64,000 nt of DNA from Lineus longissimus (taxonomy: Eukaryota; Nemertea; Pilidiophora; Heteronemertea; Lineidae): positions 6,074,001-6,138,000 of the forward strand of contig NC_088321.1 of NCBI RefSeq assembly GCF_910592395.1. The letters are read 5' to 3'. The first letter of the stretch is position 1; each line of letters opens with the position of its first letter. Both the position numbers and the translations under genes were made by a program. Below are positions 48,604 through 59,329 of this stretch, piece by piece. Below the pieces are notes generated by a model. That model did no database searches and was not told the DNA's origin. It saw only the letters and a program-made list of their open reading frames with translations.

Positions 48604-49617
48604 GTGGCGGGGGCTTCAAACGGGGAAGAAATAGTTACAACAAGCCCTTTCAGAACGGACCCTCGTCCTAAGTTAAAAAGTTGCATCCACGAGGTGCGGG
48701 AATGGATGGCCATCAACTCTCTGAAACTCAACGACGAAAAGACAGAATTTATCCTTGTTTCATCTGGCGCCGGCTATCAACGGCAGGAATTAAGCATTGA
48801 CCATCCCCTGTCCATTAAAATAGGAGATCAGCTTATCTCAGCGGTGCCTCATGCACGTATCATCGGTGCTATTTTTGACGAACACCTCTCAATGGACCGA
48901 CACATAAATTCTATATGTAAGTCAGCCTATTTCCAAATTCACAATATTGGTCTTACCCGAAAAATCCTTACAGTTGATGCCACAAAAACCCTTGTTCATG
49001 CCCTTGTCACCTCTAGATTGGATGGTCTGAATGCACTGCTACTTGGCCTGCCTCCAGAGAGTTCAAAATTGTGCTGGTCTGAATGCACTGCTACTTGGCC
49101 TGCCTCCAGAGAGTTCAAAACTGTGCTGGTCTGAACGCACTGCTACTTGGCCTGCCTCCAGAGAGTTCAAAATTGTGCTGCTCGTCAGTCATCACTGGTG
49201 TTTGCAGGTAAGATCATATTACTCCAGTGCTGAACGACCTCCACTGGCTCCGTATCCGCGACAGGATAAAGTATAAGATTCTACTCCTTGTATTTAAGTG
49301 CTTAAACAATTTAGCCCAATATTAGATATCCTCCCTCATAGAAGTCTACCAACCTAGACGCAGTCTCCGTTCCTCATCTGTTGGCCCACTGTTGGTGCGA
49401 CCAAGGAGTAGGTTGATAACGTTTGGCGACCGACCCTTCTCCACTGCAGCCCCAAGGCTCTGGAATCAACTTCATAATGTGCCAGCATCTCGGTCTTCAA
49501 ATCGCATCTTAAATCCTATCTCTTAGGTCGCTACCACTCTTTTGTAAAGTGTCACCGATCATTCTGAGTGGATTCTGGCACTATAAATCATTTCAATATT
49601 ATTATTACTATTATCAC
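48604..49617 (+). mobile_element. CR1-like LINE, 3' end
   Basis: Reads the distal reverse-transcriptase region: EWMAINSLKLNDEKTEFIL, then ARIIGAIFDEHLSMDRHI and ATKTLVHALVTSRLDGLNAL. It is followed, after frame loss, by LNDLHWLRIRDRIKYKILL-type and APRLWN-type stretches, the usual order in CR1/Jockey-like LINEs. The 3' end is CACTATAAATCATTTC plus ATT repeats, ending where DIRS gag-like sequence begins. A 52-bp segment is present three times at 49,027-49,181 and disrupts the ORF. Confidence 0.8.
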
Positions 49618-49812
49618 GTACAGACGGCGGGGGTCAGAGGAACACAAGTTACCAATACAACGCCAGAGGTACCGCTACATCAAGCAACGTCAGAAGAGGT
49701 CGTGGCAGAGGAACCAAGACAAGAGGCCAAAAAAGGTACGTTGCAGTCAAAGTCAGTAGCCTCATCGGCACCAAACCGATTATCACTTCCAGGGTAATTC
49801 GCAAACATTTCT

Positions 49813-50945
49813 GTGGAGACAGTGGCGAGGGAAATAAGGTCTTTAGGACTTTGCCATCCGCCTCCTACAGACGGACCTGTAGGGGGTCGTCTCAAAGAAT
49901 GTCTAGAAAATTGGAAAAAAGTCACAAACGACCCGACAGTTCTGGAAGTGGTAGGCGGTTATCAGATTCCATTGTGGAATACCCCAAAACAAAACAGACA
50001 ACCCTTCAGTCCCAGATTTTCCACAGCAGAGACAGAACAAATAGACATAGAGAAAAGGGCCATCACAGAAGTAATGAACCCAAGCACGGACTTATTTCTG
50101 AGTCACATCTTCCTTCGGCAGAAGAAAGATGGAACTTACAGACCGGTTTTCAATTTGAAGAATCTAAATGCATTCATCCCATAAGAACACTTCAAAATGG
50201 AAACCATCCCAATGCTGAAAATCCTCGTGCAGCCAGGGGATTGGATGGTAAAAGACCTAAAAGTTGCATACTTTTGCGTCCCAATGGCAGAAAACACAAG
50301 AAAGTTTCTTTGCTTCCAATGGAGGGGCAAGACATACATGTATCGAGTTCTTCCATTTGGCTTAGGCCCAGCACCACGGGTTTTCACCAAAATCTTGAAG
50401 GCCCCAATAGGCCTATTGAGAAGACTGGGCTTCAGGCTAATGATATTCCTGGACGATCTCATTCTGCTACACCAAGACCCATTGGTACTACAGCAGCAAC
50501 TCCAGACCTGTCTTTGCTTACTTCATGCACTAGGCTTCATAATAAATTGGATCAAGTCAATCCTGAATCCAGACCAAGTGATGGATTCTTACCTTGGTTT
50601 TGCAGTAGACTCCGTACGAATGCAACTACAGTTACCGGAGGACAAGATTGCGAAGATACAAGCTAAATGCAAAGACATGGCGGCGCAAGACCAGACAACA
50701 GTCCGAGAGCTGGCACAACTAATAGGGAAATTAGCGGCGACAACGAAGGCGATTCTCCCCGGGCCCCTGCACTACAGGAACCTGCAGATGCTGAAGAGGG
50801 CAGGCCTTCGTTTGAAGAGTCAATGTTACGAGACCACAGTGACGCTCAACCCCGACTGCAAAGCAGACTTAAAGTGGTTGATAGAACAGCTTCGAAACCA
50901 CAATGGGAAGGCAACAATATCGACCAAGCCAACGGGTGATTTCAC
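49813..50945 (+). pseudogene. DIRS reverse transcriptase (nonsense mutation, split from RNase H)
   Basis: The reading holds the RT palm: a FNLKNLN motif, the first catalytic Asp in MVKDLKVAYF, LPFGLGPAPRVF, and FLDDLILL (the xxDD box). A TAA near 50,182 lies where the family has a codon between NAFIP and EHFKMETIP. Downstream come the thumb and connection helices up to about 50,933, where the Harbinger-like insertion starts. By family knowledge RT copies the element's RNA. Confidence 0.8.
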
Positions 50946-52144
50946 AATCCAGTGTGTGTTAGGTGTTGGGTGTTAGTGTTATTGATCTGTAACAGATCTG
51001 TTAACAGATTCGCTAATCTGGGCTCCTCAAACGGTGCTCAGATTCAACAGGCTGTTAACAGGGTGTTAACACGGTGTTAACAGGGTGTTGAGAAAAAAGG
51101 TTTTTTTAGATTACCTGGTAATCATTCAATGAAACTGCATGTGTACAAATCACTGCTACGGTGGCATCACAACTTTTTCCATTGCGACCACAAAAATAAG
51201 CATTTCCTGCATGGTCCGGCCTTTGAATGCGAATGATGACCCCATCAATAAACAGAATCACACGTCTAACGCGACCCTCAACATCCTCAAGATCCTGAGC
51301 AAGTTCATCGAATTCATCTGGTCCTGGTAGAGATATGTGCTGCGGGGCGATGTCCATGAAGAATGATACAACCTGTCGAATATCGGCAAATGATGTGGAG
51401 GTTGCACGACGAAATGCAAATCCGACCAGCCTGTAGTACCCCCCAGACGACACATAATGCAAAAATGTCTCTATCATTTTTCTGGATACGTCATGGCGAG
51501 CCTGTCCTCGGTCTCTCCAGGCATGAAATTCATCCGCCAGCTCCTCCACTTGGGGCTCTGTTAGCCTCATGTGTTTCTCTGTAGGCTCTGTGCTGGTAGC
51601 TGCTGTCCTCACATGATTTTCTTCCCTGTTGATGGCTATGGCTTGGGGAAATGGCTCGAACATCATTTTGACAAAGAAAGCAAACTTCTTCACTTCTAAA
51701 GAAAATGGCCGCTAACAGAACACCGAGTTGTGAAATCATGACGGTGTTACACCTCCTTAACCTCTAGAGGTTAGTGTTGAAAGATTTTCCTAAAGTTTGT
51801 ATTGGTCAAGTAAAGTGCAAGGTACTTATCTACATTGAAACATAGTGATTCTCTGAAAACATTAAATGAGAGATAATGAAATTATCTTAAGAAATATTGA
51901 AATTAGAAGAAAAACTCGCTGAACAGATTTCAGGTTGCTGAGATTAAGTCAACACCTCATGTTACATATCTGTGAGGTGTTCGTGTTAGTGTGACAGCTC
52001 TGTTGAAATTTTGCTATTTTCAACAGATCTGTCACACTAACATGACACTAACACTAGTGTGACACCGGTGTTTGTATCGATTTCAGAACCCAGTGTTAGT
52101 GTAACAGATCAACACCTAACACACACTGGATTGTGAAATCACCC
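50934..52144. mobile_element. PIF/Harbinger-like element inserted in the DIRS element
   Basis: Perfect 34-bp terminal inverted repeats (50,934-50,967 and 52,111-52,144) starting GGGTGATTTCACAATCCAGT. Subterminal regions are full of TGTTAACA-type and AGATCTGT-type palindromes. DIRS coding continues directly on both sides, so it is an insertion. I cannot see an unambiguous target duplication. The only gene inside is a partial Harbinger-type transposase on the minus strand. Confidence 0.8.
51106..51693 (-). CDS. Partial Harbinger-type transposase (HARBI1-like)
   Basis: An uninterrupted frame of about 195 codons; the first ATG is near 51,666. The helical N-terminal part (LTEPQVEELADEFHAW, then SFADIRQVVSFFMDIA) is followed by FIDGVIIRIQRP, matching the first catalytic Asp region of PIF/Harbinger nucleases (IDGTHI-type). 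The frame ends soon after (NDYQVI), so the other DDE residues are missing: about half the family length (roughly 350-400 residues). Harbinger elements normally also encode a Myb-like partner, absent here. A truncated but open transposase, not expected to be active alone. Confidence 0.7.
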   Translation of the reverse strand: MKKFAFFVKMMFEPFPQAIAINREENHVRTAATSTEPTEKHMRLTEPQVEELADEFHAWRDRGQARHDVSRKMIETFLHYVSSGGYYRLVGFAFRRATSTSFADIRQVVSFFMDIAPQHISLPGPDEFDELAQDLEDVEGRVRRVILFIDGVIIRIQRPDHAGNAYFCGRNGKSCDATVAVICTHAVSLNDYQVI

Positions 52145-52145
52145 A

Positions 52146-52832
52146 TTGACATTTACAACAGATGCCTCGTTGACGGGATGGGGCGCGGTCATAGAAACAT
52201 CGAAGGATGTAGCGCAGGGACGATGGACCAAAGAAGAGACAAGACTCCATATCAACGTGTTAGAGTTGAAAGTAGTGGAGATTGCCCTGAAATCATTAGC
52301 ACGACAGGCAAAAAATTGCCACAGACACTTCAGGCTGGACAACTCGTCAGCCGTTGCCCAGATCAACAAATTAGGAGGGAACAAGATCCCGAGACCTGCT
52401 GAAGATCACCCAAGAAGTATGGGACTATTGTATTCAGAGAAACATCTCATTGAGAGCAGAGCACCTCCCAGGGGTGAAGAATGTGGAAGCAGACCAAGCT
52501 TCCCGAGTATTCAGCGACTCCAGCGACTGGCACCTGAACCAGAAAATCTTCCGAGAAATCGAGAAAGTTCTAGGCTAGCAGACCACCTGTTTGCCAGCCG
52601 ACACAACAGACAGAAACAGCAATATGTCAGCTGGAAACCAGACCCAAGAGCGATAACATTCAACGCGTTTGCACTAGATTGGGGAAGGTTGGAGGCATAT
52701 GCATTTCCACCATTTTGCCTGATCGGACGATGCTTGGCAAAAGTCAAGGAGGACAAAGCGAACATGATCTTGACGCAAGGGCCCAAAGCGCCGCATAGCG
52801 GCAAAAAAGCGAAGCTGGCGAAACATTTATAA
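52146..52832 (+). pseudogene. DIRS RNase H region, frameshifted
   Basis: Begins after the Harbinger-like element with FTTDASLTGWGAVIE (first RNase H Asp) and continues with LHINVLELK and FRLDNSSAVAQINK. The frame shifts near 52,385, runs in another frame (AEHLPGVKNVEAD, then a TAG near 52,578), and returns with DLFAS-type HLFASRHNRQKQQYVSW and AYAFPPFCLIGRCL. DIRS homology stops at about 52,768. Confidence 0.75.
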
Positions 52833-53595
52833 TGGGTCACCGTCACTTATTATTGGACTTATAGCGCATTTACGGGGTTGCAACTATTTTGCTTTATAGT
52901 GTCACCAGGAAAGAAAAGCATGCGACCTAACGCCGATCTATTTGTATAAAGTGATAATTGGAAGGTATATAGTAGGAAATATCAATAAAATAATCATTCC
53001 ATGTCGTCTTTTGAGGGCATTTTTGATTGTAAAAAATATATGTGTACGTCACCGGAGTCTCTGCAATGATAATTTTATCACAGCAGTCTCGCGCAAGTAG
53101 AAGTTCTTTACCTATTAGTTCTTCACTTATTAGTCTCAATGTCTGGCGCAAAGCCAGACGTTTTCCATAACGATTTCACTACGATGTTTGACAAGAAGGA
53201 GCAGTGCGCGAGATATGCTAATGAGCAGACTTCCCTCGCTTGAGTTTCGGAAGAATGTTCCATATCGCGCTAAGCTGACCACTGGTGACCATGACAGGCG
53301 TGCATTGGACTGGTACAGGTTGGAACTGAACATTGAATATGCTGGTGGTGACGCTTTCTGATGAGAAGTTGGTCGTGACTGATGCAGTATCCTTGGACTT
53401 GTCCACAGCATCGTTCAATCATTGCTCTCTAAGCTGGCTTGATTCTGTACTTACCCAAATACTGAGACCAAATGCCTGTTGACTGTGCTTTAAGAGAGAC
53501 TGGCGCCATGCCTAGTCTCTCTTAAAGCACAGTCAACAGACACCAACCCCCTCAGACTCAGAAACCACAAACGCCCAACCCTTCCTGCTACCTTA
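52768..53595. other. ~0.8-kb insertion in the DIRS element, with orphan coding fragments
   Basis: DIRS coding stops near 52,768 and resumes near 53,595 (TPVWQGQQWYP). The insert has plus-strand protein-like stretches in three successive frames: 53,139-53,235 (MSGAKPDVFHNDFTTMF), 53,233-53,340 (FRKNVPYRAKLTTGDHD) and 53,345-53,460. No family recognised. It ends with a strong hairpin at 53,476-53,539. No terminal repeats were identified. Confidence 0.5.
53476..53539. repeat. Perfect 26-bp inverted repeat
   Basis: The arms CTGTTGACTGTGCTTTAAGA (continuing six bases) and the exact complement are separated by a 12-base loop. Confidence 0.9.
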
Positions 53596-53604
53596 ATACT
53601 TCTG

Positions 53605-54750
53605 GATCACACCAGTGTGGCAAGGACAACAGTGGTACCCGACACTACTAGAGATGATTGTAGATCGACCAATACTACTTCCCCCGACAGCAAATCTGCT
53701 GACGGATCCCAAGGGGGACTAGTCCTCGACCACACAATGTACCTGGCGGCATGAAAAATCTCAGGGGGCAAGAAGAACACCAGGGTTTTCTGAATCAGCT
53801 GCAGAACTCTATAGAAGAGGCTGGAGAGAGGGAACTGAGGCTGCTTACGACTCAGGTTGGAAAAAGTGGACTGGCTGGTGTGTCGGACGGGATATTAATC
53901 TATTTCAGGCCACTGTGGCAAATATAGGCAATTTCCTGTCGTCAGAGTATGGGACAGGAAGGGCATATAACACAGTAAATGGCTACAGATCAGCCATCTC
54001 GGCGAGACACCCGGAAATAGAGGGTCACAAGACGGGACAACACCCTGACATTGTGAGACTGATGCATGGGGTCTCTAATTGCAGACCACCGGTACCACGA
54101 TATATGGACACCTGGGCAGTGGATGTAGTCCTCACAGCAATAAATTTACTGGGGTGCAATCGGACCATGAACATCAAAGATTTATCTGCCAAACTAGCAA
54201 TGCTTATGGCACTGACAAGTGCATGCAGGTGCTCAGAATTACTGAGTAAAATAAAAATTATCAACAAAGCCAGGGAGGGTAAGAATGTGGTTTTCCAACT
54301 GGATTCTGTGACAAAGACCTCACGACCATGAAAACCATTGTTAAAATTGACATTCGTACCATAATATGACACAAATGACAACCTAGATGTTGTGCAGTGC
54401 TTGGAATCGAATGAGACCAGGACAGAAAATGGCGCATCGCAGCCTAACAGAAACAGTATCTGTTCCTGGCTATGGTAAAACCACACCGCCCAGTAGCAAA
54501 ATGCACAATAGCAAGATGGCTACAGTTCATCATGACAAAAGCGGGCATTGACAGGGACAAATACAAAGCCCATTCGACAAGGGCGGCGACCACGACCAAA
54601 GCCAAAATTCAAGGCTTGTCAGTGGAGCAAATTATAAAGAAAGCGGACTGGTCAAGGGCAAGCACATTTGGCAGATTTTATGACAAAGAGAATGGATCGC
54701 AGGCCCAAAATAAATGCCAGTTCCAAGATAAAGTATTGGAATGGATGTAG
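53605..54750 (+). pseudogene. DIRS tyrosine recombinase, frameshifted
   Basis: After a linker (WYPTLLEMIVDRPILLPP) the SAM-like and catalytic domains follow: GYRSAISARHPEIEG, then ACRCSELLSK (catalytic Arg). After a frameshifted stretch (about 54,330-54,470) come KAHSTRAATTT (His-x-x-Arg) and FGRFYDKE (Tyr nucleophile). All four RHRY residues are visible, but in two frames with stops between. By family knowledge the recombinase inserts a circular cDNA without target duplication. Confidence 0.8.
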
Positions 54751-54768
54751 GTTAGCTTTGAACATTCA

Positions 54769-54879
54769 ATTATTACATCTATTGACGGTTTATGAAATTA
54801 AATTTAAAATTTTATAAGTGTGCGAAGCACACGAAATGAAATTCTGATTTAATGAGTAAACCTAAATAGATGTAATAAT
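54769..54879. repeat. Imperfect palindrome at the DIRS 3' end
   Basis: ATTATTACATCTAT at the left pairs with ATAGATGTAATAAT at the right; the centre is a perfect small hairpin GTGTGCgaaGCACAC (54,818-54,832). Half of this palindrome recurs at 57,017-57,080. It is probably part of the DIRS inverted terminal repeat system. Confidence 0.65.
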
Positions 54880-55499
54880 CCCACCCTCCCTACCGATATT
54901 GAGATTGAAACATCCTTTCTCACTTTATCTTTACAGTTAGATCTGGATAACACATCTGAGACAACAACCACGGGAGAAGGACAATGTGAATTCGGCAAGG
55001 ACTGGTTATGACACTTGCGGAAAAATCAGACGTTTATTTTAAGAGACAACGGTCTCACATGAAGTCAGGTTGGACTATGTTCAGTTATTAAGGCGATTCA
55101 TTAGCCGAAGAAGAGACGAGCAGTCTGGTGAAGTTCAGTTCAGTTGATTTATTTGGACATGAGGCGATAAGCCGAAGGAGGACAGCAGTCCTGTATAGAT
55201 TTAAATTTAAATTCAGTTATTGACACGCAGGAACGGCAGTAACCTTAATAGCCAGTGGGCTGGTTATCTTATGTTATTTACTTCATTTGTTGAACTTTGA
55301 AAAAAAAGATTGGTTATCGGTTTGTACTTCTATAACCTGTATATATCTTAAAACTAGCAACTCATAAGGGGTGGACGGGGCGGTTATGAGAACCTAGTAT
55401 GTTTTTTGAGTAAACTTGTTGGTCCCAATCATGATTGAAGACATGATTAGGTCTATTAGCTAGGTGTTATAATCCAAACTCTATTGACTACTCTACAAT
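54880..55499. other. No gene recognised
   Basis: Two diverged copies of GGCGATWMGCCGAAGRAG lie near 55,092 and 55,165. No ORF of note. Confidence 0.35.
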
Positions 55500-56284
55500 G
55501 GTTTATGCCTGTTTCGCCTATTCCTGTTTCGCCTATTCCTGTTTCGCCTACAAAATTCCTGTTTCGCCTATTCCTGTTTCGCCTATTCCTGTTTCGCCTA
55601 CTTTCCAGTACCCCTACAATAAATCGACTCTCCCACGGGGAACCTTAGGGATGCATGTCCATTTTATGGGGAAAATGTGAGGGGACAATTGGATGATGTT
55701 AACGATGTGATGACAATTTGACTAATCAAATGCCATCAACTTTGTTATGCCATGACCGTTTTGAAAGAGTCACCTTGAAAGCGGGGACAGTCCGGGACTT
55801 ATTTGACCATATGACCATAGGACCATACTGACACACAGTAAAAACTAATAGATTAAGTAGAGTAAAGCAGTCGTTTATTTTATGAAAACTGAATTCATGA
55901 GTTTTTGATAAAAATACATAATATTGTACATTCTCATAATTATTTGATCAAAATCAGCTGTAAAACCCATGTCATAATATACATGTAGGTACAGCACATA
56001 TAAAGTCAAACACGGTGGAAAATACATATCATGATATTATGTCAGACAAGGTAACTGATGGCATCAACGTAACTCATTATGTCCCTCTCTCCATTGACGT
56101 ATTGTTTCAATGCGTACATATGTGGCTCTCCTCGGGTTTGGTCGGTCAGTAAGGGACGGTTCATATTCCTACGTCTGTGGGGAGGTTAGCAATACATTTG
56201 AATAGGCGAAACAGGAATTAGGCGAAACAGGAATAGGCGAAACAGGAATAGGCGGAACAGGAATAGGCGAAACAGGAATACACC
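55500..56284. mobile_element. TU-like foldback element (785 bp, 15-bp repeat arms)
   Basis: The left arm is six 15-bp units TTCCTGTTTCGCCTA (55,507-55,601); the right arm is the same unit inverted (56,203-56,280). The ends start GG. It is flanked by TCTACAAT (55,492-55,499 and 56,285-56,292); with one preceding C the match is 9 bp. The 600-bp centre shows no gene. Same architecture as 16,108-17,021 with an unrelated unit sequence. Confidence 0.85.
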
Positions 56285-56292
56285 TCTACAAT

Positions 56293-57016
56293 TCTATTCT
56301 ACGGACTGTGTGTTACGTGCACTTTAATTTGTGTTACGTGTCGGGTAATACATACCGCGCGCAGGGAGCATAGGGGCAGACTGATAAATAACACCGAGAA
56401 GGTCGCACGAGATTTTGAAAGTAGGCAGAATGAAGGCGGAGTCCTGAAGTCCGAATGTTGAGTCCGAGCAAGCTGAAGGCAGGGGTGCCACGACGTGAGA
56501 AAGCCGAACAAAAGCTCCATGAGGAGGCCGAACGGAAGATGTGCTAATAGGGACGAATCGCTGGGTCACGAGACGAGCACGGAGAGAAACGAACGTAAGA
56601 TACAACTTGTATGATGATTCGAGGAATCACGAGGCGTCAAGTCTGTGTGCGTGCTGAGTCAATGCAATTCGAACTTAGTGAAACAATTGAAACCGTAAAG
56701 TCTGCTCCCATCGTGAGAACTTATGTCGACACGCGCCGCTACTCAGTTAAGGTCATTTACAATACCCGCATATATGTTTTTTTGTGAATTAAACTTGTAT
56801 ATTATATATTCCTTTGAAAACCTCGTTCAATTCCTTTACACACTGCATCGATCTAGTGCACAACGCGACAACCCACGGAACTCGCCTTAGAGTTCGTAAC
56901 ACTAGGTTTGAAATTGCAGCGGACTCCAAATGAGGTTGGGGTGAGAGGAAAATGCAGATTCGTTTTCGGTTGAGACCGGAACGAAGTTTCCGCTGACCTG
57001 ATTCTGTAGCGAAATT
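56293..57016. other. No gene recognised
   Basis: Open frames up to 93 codons on the minus strand (56,299-56,605) overlap one another without motifs. Confidence 0.35.
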
Positions 57017-57170
57017 CAATTATTACATCTACATGTATTTAGGTTTACTCATTAAATTATAATTCCATTAGTGTGCGAATTGTGGATGGTCGCTGGTGGT
57101 TTACCAATGGTATCGAATTAAATCAGAGGCGATTCCATAAATGGGGCATTGGTCCAATCGGATATTGATA
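57017..57170 (+). repeat. Solo DIRS-end-like fragment
   Basis: ATTCAATTATTACATCTA is identical to the DIRS 3' end at 54,766, then TTTAGGTTTACTCATTAAAT matches the other palindrome arm in inverse orientation. The continuation resembles 48,005-48,100. Confidence 0.5.
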
Positions 57171-57179
57171 AGCAGATCG

Positions 57180-58300
57180 CTCGATATGTATTCTTGTCCT
57201 TAGAGGTCCTACATGTATAGGTAGGCCCGATGTCTGTCAGATATCTCTGCTGTCGTATGTCTTAAGCATAGTTTTATGCAAATCTCATTACCAAGTTGTG
57301 GCTTAACATGGGTATGTCATTGATTACCTATGACTTTTTCGAAACGTACTTCACAGGCAAAGGCTATATAAAAAACCTCATTCAAAGGCCATGGCTATAC
57401 AGGAACCACAGTCAGAGCTCATGTATATGTGGAAACCTCATCACACGTATTAACAGGCTATGGTGGTGCATCTTTTTCTATTTCAGGGAAGCATGTTTTG
57501 CTGAATCTACTATGTCTCATAACTAACATTGGGTCTCGAAGGATTGTATATATTATCCGATAAGATTTTGCGAGTTGACAGCCATTTTTAATAGTGCCAT
57601 TTTGTTTTAATGATCCGAGCTCCCATTGCAATATATTCAAGGTGTTTTGCTTTATCAAAGGCATATAACCATGACCAAGTGCAAAACCCCTCTTGAGGCT
57701 ATCAATAGTGGTGGTATCGTCACAAAATGTATAGTTGTACTTTGTGCCCCTAATTAAACTTTTGAGAAAGCAAACATTTTCATTCATTGGTATACACACA
57801 ACTTTATTGTTCACAGACACTAAAGGGGAATTTTAGGTCTAAAATTGCCAAGTTGCAGCTGATATTACCAAAATATCTCAGCAATCAGCTTACCGAAGGC
57901 AATGAGCAGATTCATTATTCTATGCTTAACAAAAAATTAAAAAGAAATGAGCGCACAGAAGACAAACGTTTACTAACCATGTACAACCATGTACAGGCTC
58001 AAGTGTGATTTGAGAAATATTCAGCAAGACTAGTATAATCCAAAATTACTCAAAGTGGTCTTATTGATGATTTGGAAATAAAAGAGTTATGGATATGATC
58101 GATTTCTGCTCAAAGGAATGGTTGAAATATATATTTGCCAGTCGGCTTGAAAACCGTAAAGCTTTAAGGGTTATACGAGAAATGTGACAAGATATAGACA
58201 CAATGATTGCTGGTTGTTTCTTAGCACTCCCTAAAGGGCTTTTCATGGATTTTGAGCCCTTAAACACACTGTATCATAGTAAACATGGTAAAGGAGCCGT
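57180..58300. other. No gene recognised
   Basis: Open frames 57,458-57,820 (minus, 120 codons) and 57,787-58,008 (plus, 73 codons) are unrecognised and overlap slightly. Scattered GGCCATGGCT-type units near 57,340-57,480 match the repeat at 59,330-59,670. Confidence 0.3.
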
Positions 58301-58386
58301 GTGAGTGTTTGGGTCATGGGCCGGGGGCGGGGGATTTCTTTTAATCACATCTTTTAAAGTAATACTTCGTCTATTCCACAAACAAC

Positions 58387-58653
58387 TGGTTCTGGGGTTG
58401 AATTTACAGCAGCCATTCGCATGTGTTGTTGTTCCGACTACAGCCACTGTTTATTCCCACGGAAGATCGCTGGGAACTGGACTACAAGGGTTAGGTCTAG
58501 TGAGAGGCATCCAAACACCTATTCCCTTGATTATAGCTCAGGCCAGGAGATGTATTATCGCTACACGAACAATTATTCAAAATTGGAATGCTTTTTTAAA
58601 GGCGGCTGCTGTGAAGAGATAATTTACAAGAGGCACAAAGTAGCTTGCTACAG
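58387..58653 (+). CDS. Candidate terminal exon, Cys-rich secreted-type protein
   Basis: After a gaatttacag acceptor a frame is open for about 80 codons to TAA. It has nine Cys, with CCCSDYSHCLFPRKIAGNW early and CFFKGGCCEE late. The Cys-x-Phe-Pro then Gly-x-Trp spacing recalls small Cys-rich extracellular modules, but I cannot name one. The overlapping frame starting at 58,305 looks less protein-like. No upstream exon found. Confidence 0.3.
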
Positions 58654-59329
58654 TTAACAGAGGAAAATCTCGCCAAAGATCCTCATAAAATCACCGCGAG
58701 TAGAATCAATTTGGAGCTTCGTTGGGGGGGGGGGGTAAAGTATAGTATGCCAGCAAACTCTGGCAGCACTGGGACGCTGACTGAGAACTGCCGACTTTTC
58801 CGAATGTTCGTCATTCAGATAATCCAACCTGCAATTGAAATTGCCAGTTCTCTTGCAGCGACCATATTGATCGCTGAACTTCTGATGGATTAAGTACTGC
58901 CTATGTGTCATCAAGGATGCGATACAGGATATATTTGGAAACGTGTGGAATTTGGAGGCCAGTAATTGAATCGAGTTCAGGCTTTTTAGTCTAAATATAT
59001 TATACACCGATCTTTGGACGCTCTCTCTCGATGTTCACCCAACGGTGTCTGCATATAATGCCTCGCTTTCGATTCGTGCATGGGGGAAATGGGAAGATCC
59101 AAATGCACATCACGAACATTCATGTGACCTCGGCCCCGGCCTTACTCGCGAATATATATTAGACCTGTCAATGACAAATAGCACCCATGTCTCCTTCTCT
59201 GCATGATAAGTGGTTATTTGTGCATGAATGGGCAATTTACTGCCCTTGACCACTCACTAATCTGGTGCTATCGTTCAGTTGTTATGAAATGGTGCTTCTA
59301 GATAATCTCTAGGCATGGTCTCATGGAAA

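Larger units (their letters stand above)
49618..54879 (+). mobile_element. DIRS-like retrotransposon, decayed, with two internal insertions
   Basis: In order: an Arg-Gly-rich gag end (RRGRGRGTKTRG near 49,700), reverse transcriptase, RNase H, and a tyrosine recombinase, followed by a palindrome. RT with a tyrosine recombinase instead of an integrase defines the DIRS order. The element is broken by a 1.2-kb Harbinger-like insertion between RT and RNase H, by about 0.8 kb between RNase H and recombinase, and by stops and frameshifts. Gag is mostly missing; the LINE abuts it on the left. Confidence 0.85.

Noticed and set aside
50934-52144. Target duplication for the Harbinger-like element
   Set aside because: Flanks AAC and ATT do not match, and the palindromic ends make the exact border ambiguous, so none is claimed.
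53136-53418. Minus-strand open frames in the DIRS insert
   Set aside because: The plus strand reads more protein-like; the minus frames are probably shadows.
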